A DNA stretch of 64,000 bases from Silurus meridionalis (lineage: Eukaryota > Chordata > Actinopteri > Siluriformes > Siluridae). The notes under the pieces are model-generated. The model saw only the letters and a list, made by a program, of their open reading frames with translations, did not search any database and was not told the origin of the DNA. The stretch spans positions 31,085,963 to 31,149,962 of the forward strand of contig NC_060887.1 of assembly GCF_014805685.1 (NCBI RefSeq), written 5' to 3'. The translations under genes and the position numbers were made by a program. Positions 17,205 to 28,303 of this stretch are shown here, in pieces (the first letter of the stretch is position 1; each line of letters begins with the position of its first letter).

Positions 17205-20200
17205 AAAACAAAAGTGAACTGATCAGCACCTATCTAGCTACCCATCACCATAACAAGGCCATATTGTGACAAAATAGTGCTTACAAATGTTTTATAATAG
17301 TTTGAAGCTATATTTCAGTTTTTGATTTGTTAAATGGAAACAATGCTTTGTAACGTTTTGCACTCCTTATTAAGGAGATTCTCCTTAATATCATTCTTTA
17401 CTCCTGCAGTTAGTATTTATTTAATATCAAATTCCATATTAATAAATCATCTGTATTATAATTTTTTTTTTTATCATTATTTTACTTATTTAAAATGTTG
17501 AAAACTTACTGATTTCTGATGACACGTTTAGTCTCTTAAAAAGCTACAAATATGTTTATTAAGGTGGTGATTTAAATTAGCCATTGTTTTTAATGCTATG
17601 TAGGAACTCTGCCAGTAATATTTCCTTAAGACATTTAATTTCCAATCGAGCCAAGAATAATACCAAGAATTAAGGATTAGCGTTTAATTAAGTCCACTTT
17701 ATAGATACTTGGACTATCCATTAAATACTATGAAGTAAGTATCTTTACCTTAGAAGCATACTTCAAAATATGTGACACATACCTCTGAAAATTGCACACT
17801 GCCTGCTTGGATCCTTTAAGTAAACCATGGAGATTCCTTGATAGCTTTGAGGTCAGGCAGTAAGTTACATCACCACTGCCAGGTCAGTCCATCCCACAGG
17901 AGGTGGGTGGTTTCGGCTAGCCATTAAATGTCCCTCCAAGTGCACTTTCACAGTGGAACAGGAGGTTCATACAAATCTCTGCTATTATATCATCAAAGAC
18001 ACTTTTCTTTTTCAACACATAAAATCGCTCAGGATACTTATAACCTCTCTTTTCATGTACTGTGTTGTTTGTGGTCTAATAATGCTTAATGGATATACTT
18101 CTATTTTACTGAAATACACAGATAACACAATAATCAGGTCAGGTTTGGTGTCAAATCTAAGCTAACAATATAGTTAGAATTGGTCCCATAACCATAGAAT
18201 ACTCTTGTTTTATAATGTAGTCATTTTAAGAAGATGCATGAAGTGGTCTCCAAGACACAGACACACAGTGAGATTATAAAGCAAAGCAGGACATCCCTTT
18301 TGACAACCAAACTCTAGACAAGCTGATTCAACTGAGGATACAGTTAGATGTTTGGCATAAATCCCACTAGAAATGTATCTAGACAAAAGAACAAGACTTT
18401 CACAATCTCCAGACAAGAAGACCTGATGCCACTGCTAAGTGTTCAGCATGATCTCTGCAGCAGTGAGTCATAGGGCTCTTTCTCTGGCATTTTTGATGCA
18501 TTGGTTGGCTGGACTATAGTCTCTTTACATGAATAATATTATCCAAAAACTTGTCTAAACCCAAACCCTATGTTTGCTATTCAGCTGGTTATCAAATATT
18601 CACAATATCTGTACATACAGCATAAATGTGTGTCTTTTGTGTTATTCTGATGCATAATTTTCTTCTTATTATTAAAATGTGCATTTTACTTGTGCGAGTG
18701 TTTCTCTTGTCATACATGAGTTCTACAAGATATTCTTTAGATTAGGCAAATTATCATTTCAATGCAACCATCATCAAGTCATATCTCATTTTAAGATTGT
18801 TTTGTTCACTGAACTAGTGCCTCATTTAACAGAATCATTATAATTTGTAATTTTGAATATTGAATTTAGTAGTAATAATTTACCCACAGGACGTAACCTA
18901 CAGAAGGTGTGAAAACTGTTTTTTTCAATGCAGATGTTGACTGATAATATTTTGTTTATTTTCTATTTATTATTTTTACAACAAATCTGTTGTGTTGGTC
19001 AAATGTTAACGATTTTCTTCACTAGAAAACATATTTCTTTACTTATTTTTATACCCACAATGCCTTTTTTCCCGTCTAATCAAATATGTACTGCTGTTTC
19101 GTGAGTGAAGATTCTACTCCTGGAAACAAAAAAGGAAATTGTTTTCCTCTGTGGCCCACAGACGTGTTTTTGTCTCACAACTTTTGTTAAACTTTTTTTT
19201 TCCTGTCCAATATATTAGTTACAATCTTGTCTCTGATGGCTTTAGTCAGGTGAATTGTCAGAGTAGTTGTTTTGTGAAGCCTGATCTAGCCACACTCTCT
19301 CGCCACAAAGGCAATTACATCTTGACAATCATGGAAATCATTTCTGCCTTCACCGATCACCTACTGTAGGCCGCAATAAAAATATTTGAAAGCCTTCTTT
19401 CAGGGTCTTGATAGGGGTTTTCAAAAACTGCTGACAGCAATCCTTCAGAGAATCCTAAATTGGACAAGAGTCAAGTTACATAGGTGTTGCCTTCAATTGT
19501 CAGACTTTTCATTGTTAGACAGAGGCCCAAAAGATCCTGGAGTCATACAGTGATCAGTCCTTCTAGCATCCAACCTTGTGATCCAATAGCTACTTTACAA
19601 AGTGGTTGGTGTGGGGTGATTCACATGTTTTGCTTATTTATCAATGATTAATAAAAAAAATCTTTATAGGTAGCAATAATTAATAGAATGCTCTAGATTA
19701 AAACATTGCTGTTTGTTTTTGACTCCAACAATGCTACATGCAACACAACGATTAGGTAAATCCATAGATAATTGTGCTGCAATAATAGACTGTAAGCAGC
19801 TCATCTACTCATAAAAGAGGCTAGCATGTTTACATTTTGAGTATAATTCAACGTCTAACCTATAAAAATAACACAGTGGGTTCTAAAAGTTTTGTTAATA
19901 ATAATCATTAGCTTGTGTATCATTCACATGCACTATCCTAATAACTTTCTAAATATCTCAAATAAAAATTTACCCAATCAAAATGGGAGCAATACAAACA
20001 TTTTGGTTTGCAGAACACTGATAGCAGTGAGTGTCAGTATCAGTGAATGGTATTTCTGATATGATGTGCCAGAAGCTGTTAAACAGAAACTCTACCCTCT
20101 TTGGGACTTCTGTATCTTTAAAACAGAAAATCATAGAGGAAAGCCAGAGGACTTTGTCAGTCTCTAAATACCCTTGGACTGCAGTGTCCTTCTTACAATA

Positions 20201-20450
20201 TTTGCTTCAAAATTCAATGTATTTTTTGTAGAATTTTAGGGAACTTGTAGGGTTTACATAGAAAACTAAATTTTGAACATCAGGTAAGTAATTACATCTT
20301 TTTGTAATTACCATTTTTACATCTCATTTTGATCTTTAAGATGTTCACAATTTGTAATTTTCTCTAAAACAATACCGAGTGAAAGCCGCTACATAAGTCC
20401 TACATGAAACGTGAAGTTCTAGTTGTCATCAAATGTTACATAAACCAGAA
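17205..20450. other. AT-rich stretch without gene; two candidate conserved blocks
   Basis: No supported coding sequence. Notable are a three-arm palindrome at 17363-17389 and balanced-composition blocks at about 19225-19370 and 19480-19560 that look like possible conserved non-coding sequence. Open frames (for example 17953-18165 and 19139-19369) encode no recognisable domain. Confidence 0.5.
17363..17389. repeat. Overlapping palindromes sharing one arm
   Basis: 'ctcctta' + t + 'taaggag' overlaps 'attaaggaga' + t + 'tctccttaat'. The middle arm can pair with either side. Confidence 0.8.
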
Positions 20451-21010
20451 TCTAACTCACCTACATTTGAAATATAAGACAGCGGAGGAGCCTTTGTTCA
20501 GCTGCTTTTGGGCTTTTAGGCTGGATGGCATACAAATGGAGCCAATGAAAAGTCTCTTCCCTTGCAAATGAAATATTTCTTAGAAAACCTGAATGTTATT
20601 GCACAGCTGTGGGACATTTTGAGTGAGAAACCTTCTTCAAGGTTAAAAGAAATTAAGTGGAGCTAGAAGCTGACTGGAGTGTGTGATGAATAAGACAAGG
20701 TCTTAGCATCATGAATCTTTAGTATGTTCTTCCTGCTAATGTGGCCTATGTCATATTTTATTGAACAATTGAGACCCAGGGGTAAGAGGTTCATTACTAA
20801 TTCTCTTCTGTCCCACTGGTTGTGTTGATTACGTATAATTGTATGAAGTGAATGACAGCAGCTATGAATATTAGCATAATAATGGCAAAGCAGCTTTGAA
20901 TATTAGCTCTATATGGACTGGGCAGACATTAGTTCCTTAAAGCAGTTAACTGATAAAGACAGGCGGAGTTTGTCTGCTGTTATTATCACAACCTCTGACA
21001 ATGTCGTTGT
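20451..21010. other. No gene; possible conserved block
   Basis: 20480-20640 has balanced composition with 'ccaatgaaaagtctcttccc' and 'ccttgcaaatgaaatattt' (octamer-like word). No coding signal. Confidence 0.3.
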
Positions 21011-21025
21011 GTAAATACACAATGC

Positions 21026-21050
21026 AGACACACACACACACACACACACA
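21026..21050. repeat. (CA)n microsatellite
   Basis: Short CA run of about 24 bp. Confidence 0.9.
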
Positions 21051-21054
21051 GAGG

Positions 21055-21140
21055 CAATTTATCAAAGAAATTCCACCTACCAGAATGATTTTAGGAGGCG
21101 GAAGGAAACCCACATGGACAAGAGGAGAACATAGTGAACC
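21055..21140 (-). repeat. Fragment of teleost interspersed repeat
   Basis: 'ttttaggaggcggaaggaaa' with 'cccacatggacaagaggaga' matches the inner part of the repeat also seen at 16562-16735, in the same orientation. Confidence 0.6.
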
Positions 21141-22129
21141 CCATACATATAGTATCCGGAGCAATCTTCCAATTCATTCTGCTAAATTAACCGGAGGATT
21201 GACTTTAATGTTTAGTGTTAAAAGATTACTAAGATATTATATGTTGATTTATGAAAGATGAAATGGGGATCTTCTTACCATGCTATAAGGCAAAATCCGA
21301 GATGATATAAGAATGCCAAATTACCATTCTTTATGGAATTGCTGAAGTTTCCTTTCTGTTCCCCTAAACATCTTATAGTTAAGTCAATAATAGGATACCA
21401 GTATTTTGAAGGTGGCGGCTGTGAGTTCTTACTCTGTTTTGTTTGTTAGAATATGAAATAGGTGAGTACAGAACAACATATACGTCTGAAGAGGAAAAAA
21501 ATGAAGTACACCACTGACGCACATTATGCTTGCATAATGAGACTGCTAATCTAGTGTCATAAGGCAGACTTCTACATTTTCAACAAAAGTGATTCATGAT
21601 GGGCTTTCACTGAGCCCTTTTAGTAATTAAGGGCCCATCTAGTTTTCTTCTTACTCATTTTGCTGTCCTGTTTGTTTGCCCACCTCTCCAGGTATAAATA
21701 ATGCATGAAACTCAAGAGGCAAACAACAAGCCAACAACCCCACTGTGTCCAATACTGAGCATCAAATTTCTGCTTTGCCATTTTAATTAAAAACAGAGAT
21801 TCTGCATATGTGTGTAGATGTGAGCATGATCCTGCTTGCTGAGGCTAGGCTGAAAAAACTTCACCACCTTTAATGAGCTCTTCTATAAGAGATACTGAAA
21901 GCATGGAGGGCCATGTTTCATCTGTGACCTACATTCAAGCAAATCAAGCAAAGAAAGAATAGCAACTAGACAGCAAACAAGCTACTGCCAACATGCTGTA
22001 TGTACTGATCCTTAATCCTATTGGTAATAACCAACAACAACCACAGTCACAGTCTATTATGACTTCTTAGGTCAATGCAAAACCTAATAATTAGCAAACC
22101 ATTTGCAGTTTCAACAGCAGTTGTGTGAA
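21141..22129. other. No gene; candidate conserved block at 21510-21700
   Basis: 21510-21700 holds a 7-bp inverted repeat ('cattatg', 'cataatg') and 'gcccttttagtaattaaggg', both homeodomain-like. The remainder is AT-rich with nothing recognisable. Confidence 0.35.
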
Positions 22130-22259
22130 GATGAGTACACCCTTTTAAATGTTGTGCTTTTACATATCAGGAAAATCCACTCTTAGAATCAGGCAAATGT
22201 AGCCTCAGAGAAACAACACATGACATATTGCAATGTAATTATTTATTTATTACAAAAAT

Positions 22260-22912
22260 GATTTGATAAATGTTTCACATTATTGTGGAGGAATATTTTA
22301 GCGTACTCTCCTTTAGAATGTTGCTTCAGTTTACTGAGGTTTGTGGACAGTTGTTCATGCACAGCCTCTTAAGGTCCTGCCACAGCATTTCAGTTGGGTT
22401 AAGTTCTAGACTTTGACTGAGCCATTGCAACACCTTGATTCTGTTCTTTTACAGCCATTCTGCTGCAGATTAGCTGGTGTGCTTGGGATCATTGCCCTGA
22501 CCAAATTTCGGACCAAGCTTTAGCTGTCATACAGATGGCCTTATATTTGACTCTAGAATGCTTTGGTAAACAGAGAAGTTCATGTCGGACTCAATGGTTG
22601 CAAGTTGCCCAGGTTCTGTGGCTGCATAATAAGCCCAAATAATCACCCCTCCACTAATGTGCTTGACAGTTAGCATTAGTTGTTTTTGCTGCTATGATAT
22701 GTTTGTTTTTTGCTAAATATGGAGCTGTGCATTATGGCATCTTCACTTTGATATAATCTGTTCAAATTACATTGTTCCAGAATTTTTTGTGGTTTTGTGG
22801 AATTTCTTCTAGCAACCCTTTTAAAGAAACCACTGTTTCAGTCTTTTTCTAACATTTAGAAATGTTAAACTTTTAATTAGCTAACAGTGACCTGTAGAGT
22901 CTTATAAATAAT
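22260..22912 (-). pseudogene. Tc1-like transposase, C-terminal half
   Basis: The minus-strand reading gives the DDE domain with damage. 'GGVIIWAYYAATEPGQLA' (about 22660-22600) follows a degraded first-Asp region. Then come 'SVYQSILESNIRPSV' (about 22580-22535), 'GNDPKHTS' (about 22495; second Asp) and 'QWLSQSLELNPTEMLWQDLK' (about 22430-22370; the final catalytic Glu as in the NP(I/T)E motif). Multiple stops and several deletions are present, including loss of residues before the NDPKHTS motif. In intact form this enzyme cuts and pastes at TA sites. Confidence 0.8.
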
Positions 22913-22913
<1 letters not shown>

Positions 22914-22975
<62 letters not shown>

Positions 22976-23021
22976 TACAGACCAAAAGTTTATATATATT
23001 ATGTATACAGTACAGACCAAA

Positions 23022-23099
<78 letters not shown>
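22914..23099. repeat. (TA)n tracts interspersed with two extra copies of a Tc1 TIR tip
   Basis: Two long TA runs (about 22914-22971 and 23024-23099) are separated by two copies of 'acagtacagaccaaaagttt' (about 22972-22991 and 23007-23026). The same word begins the adjacent MITE at 23100. Confidence 0.9.
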
Positions 23100-23102
<3 letters not shown>

Positions 23103-23505
23103 TACAGACCAAAGTTTGGACACACCTTCTCATTCAAAGAGTTTTCTTTATTTTCATGACTATGAAAATTGTAGAAGTCACACTGAAGGCATCAAAACTA
23201 TGAATTAACACATGTGGGATTATATACATAACAAAAAATTAACCTGAAAATTCATATTGTAGGTTCTTCAAAGTAGGCATCAAGAGAATGCCAAGAGTGT
23301 GCAAAGCAGTAATCTAAGCAAAAGGTGGCTACTTTGAAGAACCTAGAATATGACATTTTCAGTTGTTTCACACTTTTTGTTATGTATATAATTCCACGTG
23401 TTAATTCATAGTTTTGATGCCTTCAGTGTGACTCTACAATTTTCATAGTCATGAAAATAAAGAAAACTCTTTGAATGAGAAGGTGTGTCCAAACTTTGGT
23501 CTGTA

Positions 23506-23508
<3 letters not shown>
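23100..23508. mobile_element. 409-bp palindromic Tc1-type MITE
   Basis: Near-identical inverted arms of about 175 bp start 'cagtacagaccaaagtttgg'. They contain 'tcattcaaagagttttcttt' and 'gaaggcatcaaaactatgaa'. TA flanks both ends (23098-23099, 23509-23510). A short centre includes 'gccaagagtgtgcaaagcag'. The arms are the TIR region of a known teleost Tc1-like family, and the transposase is wholly deleted. High arm identity suggests a young copy or recent gene conversion between arms. Confidence 0.85.

Positions 23509-23510
<2 letters not shown>

Positions 23511-23545
<35 letters not shown>
23511..23545. repeat. (TA)n microsatellite
   Basis: Short TA run after the MITE. Confidence 0.9.
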
Positions 23546-23547
<2 letters not shown>

Positions 23548-24918
23548 ATATAGTCCCAAGAGTCGCTGCTGAGCTGTTCAAGCGTCCGACTCTCCAGGCC
23601 ATCGGGCCCCGGGCCGGGCCCCGGGGTCCGAGCCTTCCGGTCGAGCCGAGTGAGCGAGTTGCTCTCTTGACTGATCTCTGACTGGACCCGACTGCACTCT
23701 GACTGGACAATGATTAGTTGGGTTCAAGATCCACCCACCCATCCTTGGGGGAATGGCCAATGCTATGGCCTGAAATTTTGGAGGGAAAAACTTCCTTTGT
23801 TCATGCATCTGTGGGCATGGTTTCCGGGCTATACTTGCTTTTGGAGGACTTTAAAGTTTTATTCAAAGTGAATTAAGACGGTATGGTACATTTCATGATA
23901 AAATGTACCATTATTTGAAAAATAAAGAAACAGATAATTTTGCGGTCATTTGGATACTAAACATGAAAGGGAATGACAGTATAAGGCAGAGGTACATTAA
24001 CTTACAGAGATCAGTAATTAACTGATGTTAATACAATGTTGTATTCTGATAAATAAAATGCACCGTTGTCAGGAAAGTAAAGAACAGATAATTCTAAGTC
24101 AATCAAGCCTTAAGAAGAGAAGAGACAACATTTAACACAGAGTTACATTACTAAACATTTTAAGGTTTAAATATTATTGATGTAGAGTTAAACACTTGCT
24201 TTATTTATAGTAGAAGATACAAACAAGATGTATGTTTGTATCATGTGAAGTGGGACATTCTATTTATTATTTATTTAATAAAAGAATGCTCCCTTTTGGT
24301 GTGTGTGTGTGTGTCTGCATATGTGTGTGTGTCACAAACAGACGTACTGGGGCCGAGTTCAGAGAGTGAATTGTTTTATGGTCTGAGGGTCGATGTGGAT
24401 TCAACCAGAGAGGCCAGGGGTGTTATCTGGCTTTCGGGTGGTGTGTGTGTATGTGTGTGGGTGAGGGTCAAACAGAGAATCTCCACAGGGGGTTATCTGT
24501 CTTGTGGTAAAATCCAAACGTTCTGGAGCCGGTTGTGTATGTTTGTCACAAGCAGCCATGCTGGATCAAGTTTCGAGTTTGGATTGTTTCATGAGTTTAA
24601 TGAGTTTATTGTTATATGGGTCCCGGTAAACTAAACAAGAGTTCAGGGTTCTGTCCTGTTTAGAGTCTTCGGAGGGGGAGTGTGACACTTTACTTATACA
24701 CCACCCCAATAAAAGTTTCACCTTTTGATTGAGATGTAGATGTCATAGGTTAAAAGGAATGCCTGGGACATGAAGTATAAATGACCTGTGCCAGACGCTA
24801 CAGTAGGAGCGTGGCGCTTGGTAGGAGGGCGGCGCTTGGTAGGAGCGCGGCGCGGAACGTGGGATGAGCAGCAAAAGCATAGCATTAACAACGGCAGGAT
24901 CGGGGAATCCGCGATGCG
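23546..24918. other. Unidentified insert, CpG-dense at one end, with internal repeats
   Basis: 23550-23700 is strongly GC- and CpG-rich ('gggccccgggccgggccccg'), unlike everything around it. 23880-24180 holds two imperfect copies of an about 150-bp unit ('ataaaatg(t/c)acc', 'agaaacagataatt'). 24300-24560 holds GT-rich sequence and repeated modules ('gtcacaaacagacgtactgg' and 'gtcacaagcagccatgctgg'). 24803-24855 is a GC-rich 18-bp repeat. Possible polyadenylation signals 'aataaa' occur at 24277 and 'aataaaag' near 24708. No domain was recognised in any frame. It may be a separate mobile element. Confidence 0.4.
24803..24855. repeat. 18-bp GC-rich tandem repeat, three units
   Basis: Units 'gtaggagcgtggcgcttg', 'gtaggagggcggcgcttg' and a third with one end changed. 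Confidence 0.9.
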
Positions 24919-25210
24919 CTTTGGGGAGAATTTGCTTAGACATCCACTCCTAGGAAGATTGTCAGCTGCTCTAAATGTTTTCCAGTTGTGGATAATGTTT
25001 CTCATTGTAGAATAAGTGACTTTACATTGTTTAAAAATAGTTCAAGTTCAAGTTCAAATTTTATTTGTCACATACAGAGTACGAAATGCAGTGAAATGCT
25101 TTATACAACTGTCCAACATTTAATCATGACAGATGGGCAGCAACAATTGCTTCTTTAGATCATTGCTTATATCTTTTCTTAACACACCCAAATGCTTTAG
25201 ACCAGAAAAC
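24919..25210 (-). pseudogene. Tc1-like transposase, N-terminal half (helix-turn-helix)
   Basis: The minus-strand reading gives 'SKEAIVAAHLS' (about 25165-25130), then an inserted LINE tail. It resumes with 'STMRNIIHNWKTFRAADNLP' (about 25010-24960) and 'RSGCLSKFSPK' (about 24955-24925). This is the DNA-binding paired-like domain of a Tc1 transposase. Similarity ends abruptly near 24920, where the GC-rich insert begins. Confidence 0.75.
25040..25126. mobile_element. LINE 3' tail inserted in the Tc1 gene
   Basis: 'gttcaagttcaagttcaa', then 'ttttatttgtcacatacaga' and 'gcagtgaaatgctttata'. It is a common teleost interspersed tail, probably from a non-LTR element, and interrupts the transposase N-terminus. 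Confidence 0.6.
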
Positions 25211-25375
25211 TGCTTAAACTTCAGTTTTAATAGAGGTGGTCAATTTTGCTAATAATCTGTTAATTAGGAGTATTTAATTAGCAGCACCTGTTGTTACAGT
25301 AGTCTCTTAAATCCTATAGAAGCATTAAGGGTGTATTTAATTCTCACACATAGCTTTTACATATATTTTTATTTA

Positions 25376-26600
25376 GCTTGGCTTTATTTTTGTAAAAGAA
25401 ATAATAACAGTGAAATATCTCATGTGACATATTTTTATTATATCCTGATAGTAAAACCCTAGATTTCAAAGAGAGTGTATTTTCATTTTCACATGAATGT
25501 ACCCTTAATCTGAACATCTCACAACTGAAATTAAGATGATATTACAATCTCCTGAATGCCTACTAATTGTTTCAGAGATGTTATAAGAGTGGAATTTTGA
25601 GCCCCAGGCACAAAGGATCAGGATCTTAGGAGTTAAGCCTACAGGTGGCTAATCAGTAAATGTTCAACTTCACTGACTTCTAATCTAAAGACACTCAATC
25701 TAATAGGCCATTATTAATGCTACAGGTATCACTGGTTTTCCAATTTCCTTATCAGTATGAACTGAATAGTTTGACCTACAACAAATTAATGTGACTAATT
25801 TTCTGGAATTTGACCCATCAAGCTAAAGTAGGAAATTGTGTGTTAGACTATAAATGGTTAGTCACTTAAGTTTTGGGGATTATCACAGCATTGCTGCCTT
25901 CTAGATCCAGAACACCTTGTTTTATTTAGAGCTCAGGTTATTATCAATATAGAGTGATGCTTGATCTGTGTGTGCATGGGTTTTAACTTGTCCTCCGGTT
26001 TCCTTCCATCAGTCAAAAACATGCTGAAATGTGGAGCAATCTGCTTTCTTGATAAAGTGGCATCCAGTATATACAGCCCATCCTCATGATTCTTAAATAA
26101 TAATAATAAATTAATGTTTTAGGCAATAGTCATGGCGTTAATGCTAATCAATTAAATCAATTATTTATATGGTTTGGCATGTAATAATCCAGAAGAACAA
26201 ATTAATAATAAACAATTATAAGTAAGAACTAATTTATAATTATAATTAACAACTAATTAATTACATTTTGTTCACCTAGGTAGCAGCATAATATAATTTT
26301 GACATAGCTAACAGATCATTCAGAGTGCCCAAGATGACTCGTGTTCACTAAATAAAGCATCTATAATAGACACATGAGCATTAAAAAGTGAGAAGAAGGT
26401 GATCTGGACTGATAATTCATGTGTTCTTTTCAGAATTTGTCTGTGGCTGGGTGTGTTTTTTGATAGGGGAAGAGGCCCCTTTGAATAGAATAATGTCCCC
26501 TGCTGTACTACAAATTAGTTCAGGATGTGCTGAACAAACAAATCCAATCTATGGTGGGCCCCAAATAGCAACTTACATGACATAATTCCTAGAACCAAGA
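25376..26600. other. AT-rich; old interspersed repeat copy at 25870-26160
   Basis: 25900-26090 is a diverged plus-strand copy of the teleost repeat ('ggttattatcaatatagagt', 'tcctccggtttccttccatc', 'cttgataaagtggcatccag'). The rest shows no gene. 26030-26160 shares words with 28537-28690. Confidence 0.5.
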
Positions 26601-26619
26601 CTTGCTTAAAAATTGTATC

Positions 26620-26700
26620 TTAGTGCCAAATACCACAGCACACCTGCAGAGGTTTTGTGAAATCCATGACTTGATGGGTCAGAACTGGCAAAAGAACTGG
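26620..26700 (+). pseudogene. C-terminal scrap of another mariner/Tc1-like transposase
   Basis: 'gtgccaaataccacagcaca' followed by 'cctgcagaggttttgtgaaa' and 'tccatg' matches the region just before the stop of a common teleost Tc1-like family. Nothing upstream belongs to it. Confidence 0.5.
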
Positions 26701-26704
26701 CAAC

Positions 26705-27985
26705 AAAAGTTAAGTACAAAAATTGAGTACACCCTAAGTTATAACAGCTGTACATCTTGGAACCATGCAAAGTCACATGTCCTATTTATCATGTTCATGT
26801 TTTTGTCTGCTTGACAGGACTATACAAATTTGTTTATCTTGTATTAGCAGTTAAAATTTGGTACTTTGAGTACAATTCTCTCATACTGACCACTGAATGT
26901 TCAACACCTCATGGCAAAAAACTCCCTGAGGATTTGAGAATTAGAATTGTTGCTCTCCACAAATATGCCGAGGCTATAAGATGATCAGTATCACCCTGAA
27001 ACTGATTTACAGTACTGTAGCCAGGGTCATTCAGAGCTTTTCTGAGATGGGTTCCACTCAAAACAGGATTCGCAAGGGTCCTTCAAAGAAGTTTAGTCCT
27101 TGTGCTGTGCATCAGGTGAAGCTGCTTCAAAAAACAGATGCATGAGTGCTGCAGCATTGCTTTAGAGGTTAGGGGTCCGATTGTAAGTGCTCAGATCATA
27201 TGCTGCACGCTGCATGCTGCAACAATTTGGTTTGCATGGCTGTCATCCCAGAATGAAGCCTCTTCTGAAGCTGGCTCAGACGAAGAAAAACTTGTTTGGC
27301 TCAGATTGTGTCATGCATGTGTAGCGACACAATGGTGAAGAGTACCAAACAAATTGTGTCTTGCCAGTTAAGCATGGGGCTGCTTGAGTGCTGCTGGTAG
27401 TGAGGAGCTGAAGTTCAATAAGGGAAATATAGATTTCAACATTTACTGTAACATTCTGAAGCAGAACACGATGCTCTCCCTTCAGAGACTGGGCCAAACG
27501 ACAGTTTTACAGAATAAAAATGACTCCAAACACACCACAAAAATGACAGCTACCTACCTAAAGGTGAAGGTGATGAAGTGGCCAAGTATGTCTCCAGACC
27601 TGAACCCTGTTGAGCACCTGTGGGGCATCCTAAAGCGGAAGGTGGAGAAGCGTCTTGTGTTTAATATCCAGCAGCTCCGCAATGTCATTATGGAGGAGTG
27701 GAAGAGGATCCCAGCAACAACCTGTGCAGCTTTGGTGAATTCCATGGCCGGGAGTATTGAGGCGGTTCTAGATAACAATGGTGCTCACACAAAATATTAA
27801 CACTTTAGACAGTTTTGGCATGTTCATTTAAGGTGTACTCACTTTCGTTGGCAGTTATTTTGACAGTAAATCTGTACTGTTATACAAGCTGCACATTGAC
27901 CACTCTAAAATATATCCAAGATTCATTACAGTAGTATTGTCCTTTGAAAAGATGTACTAAATATACCAATGCATTAACATGCTGC
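26705..27985 (+). mobile_element. Tc1-like transposon, inactive
   Basis: The left end contains 'aattgagtacaccctaagtt'; the right region contains 'aaggtgtactcactttcgtt' and 'gttatacaagctgcacattg'. Between them lies a decayed transposase (26912-27800). This is a different lineage from the element at 22130-25375. Exact TIR tips and the TA duplication are blurred by divergence. Confidence 0.75.
26912..27800 (+). pseudogene. Tc1-like transposase, internally deleted
   Basis: N-terminal 'APHGKELSEDL'-type sequence is seen as 'TPHGKKLPEDLRIRIVALHK' (about 26907-26966). The central part is shifted between frames. A deletion joins 'KPLLK' directly to the first-Asp motif 'GSDEEKLVWL' near 27270, dropping some 25 residues. 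The last 138 codons (27384-27800) are open. They include 'NKNDSKHTTK' (second Asp retained) and 'WPSMSPDLNPVEHLWGILKR' with the catalytic Glu, ending '...NNGAHTKY' and TAA. The intact 3' frame is the best-preserved transposase segment in this part of the window. Confidence 0.85.
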
Positions 27986-28235
27986 TGAAATGAACACCTA
28001 TGTTTTGAAGTACTTTTTGAAACACTGATATTATTAGGGTGAATCTAACTTTACTGCTTTTATGGTATTGATGATTCTTTGACATGCACCACCATTTCTA
28101 ACCACTTCATTAAATTGCATATTTACTCAACTACACATACTCTTTGTCACACCATACTTTACTCTCATTTTTGCACCATTGAATGTATACATTTCTTTAT
28201 TATGTATTATGCTTTTACCTGAAGTTTAGATTCTA

Positions 28236-28237
<2 letters not shown>

Positions 28238-28298
<61 letters not shown>
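28238..28298. repeat. (TA)n microsatellite
   Basis: Pure TA run of about 60 bp. Confidence 0.95.

Positions 28299-28303
<5 letters not shown>

Larger units (their letters stand above)
22130..25375 (-). mobile_element. Tc1-like transposon, interrupted by about 2 kb
   Basis: The N-terminal half of the transposase plus its upstream region lies at about 25375-24920. The C-terminal half lies at about 22912-22130. Both are on the minus strand and belong to the same Tc1 lineage, and the missing part between them is only a few residues. The intervening 2 kb consists of (TA)n tracts, a 409-bp MITE and a CpG-dense insert. A single element interrupted by later events is the simplest reading (inference). 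Confidence 0.65.

Noticed and set aside
22877..23137. Long frames encoding (YI)n, as also at 37028-37371, 47676-47864, 48378-48617 and 53136-53519
   Set aside because: They are translations of (TA)n microsatellites; stop-free frames are automatic in such repeats and say nothing about coding.
23550..23700. CpG-island promoter of a host gene
   Set aside because: Very short, sits within a Tc1 gene between transposon debris, and no exon or conserved ORF follows.
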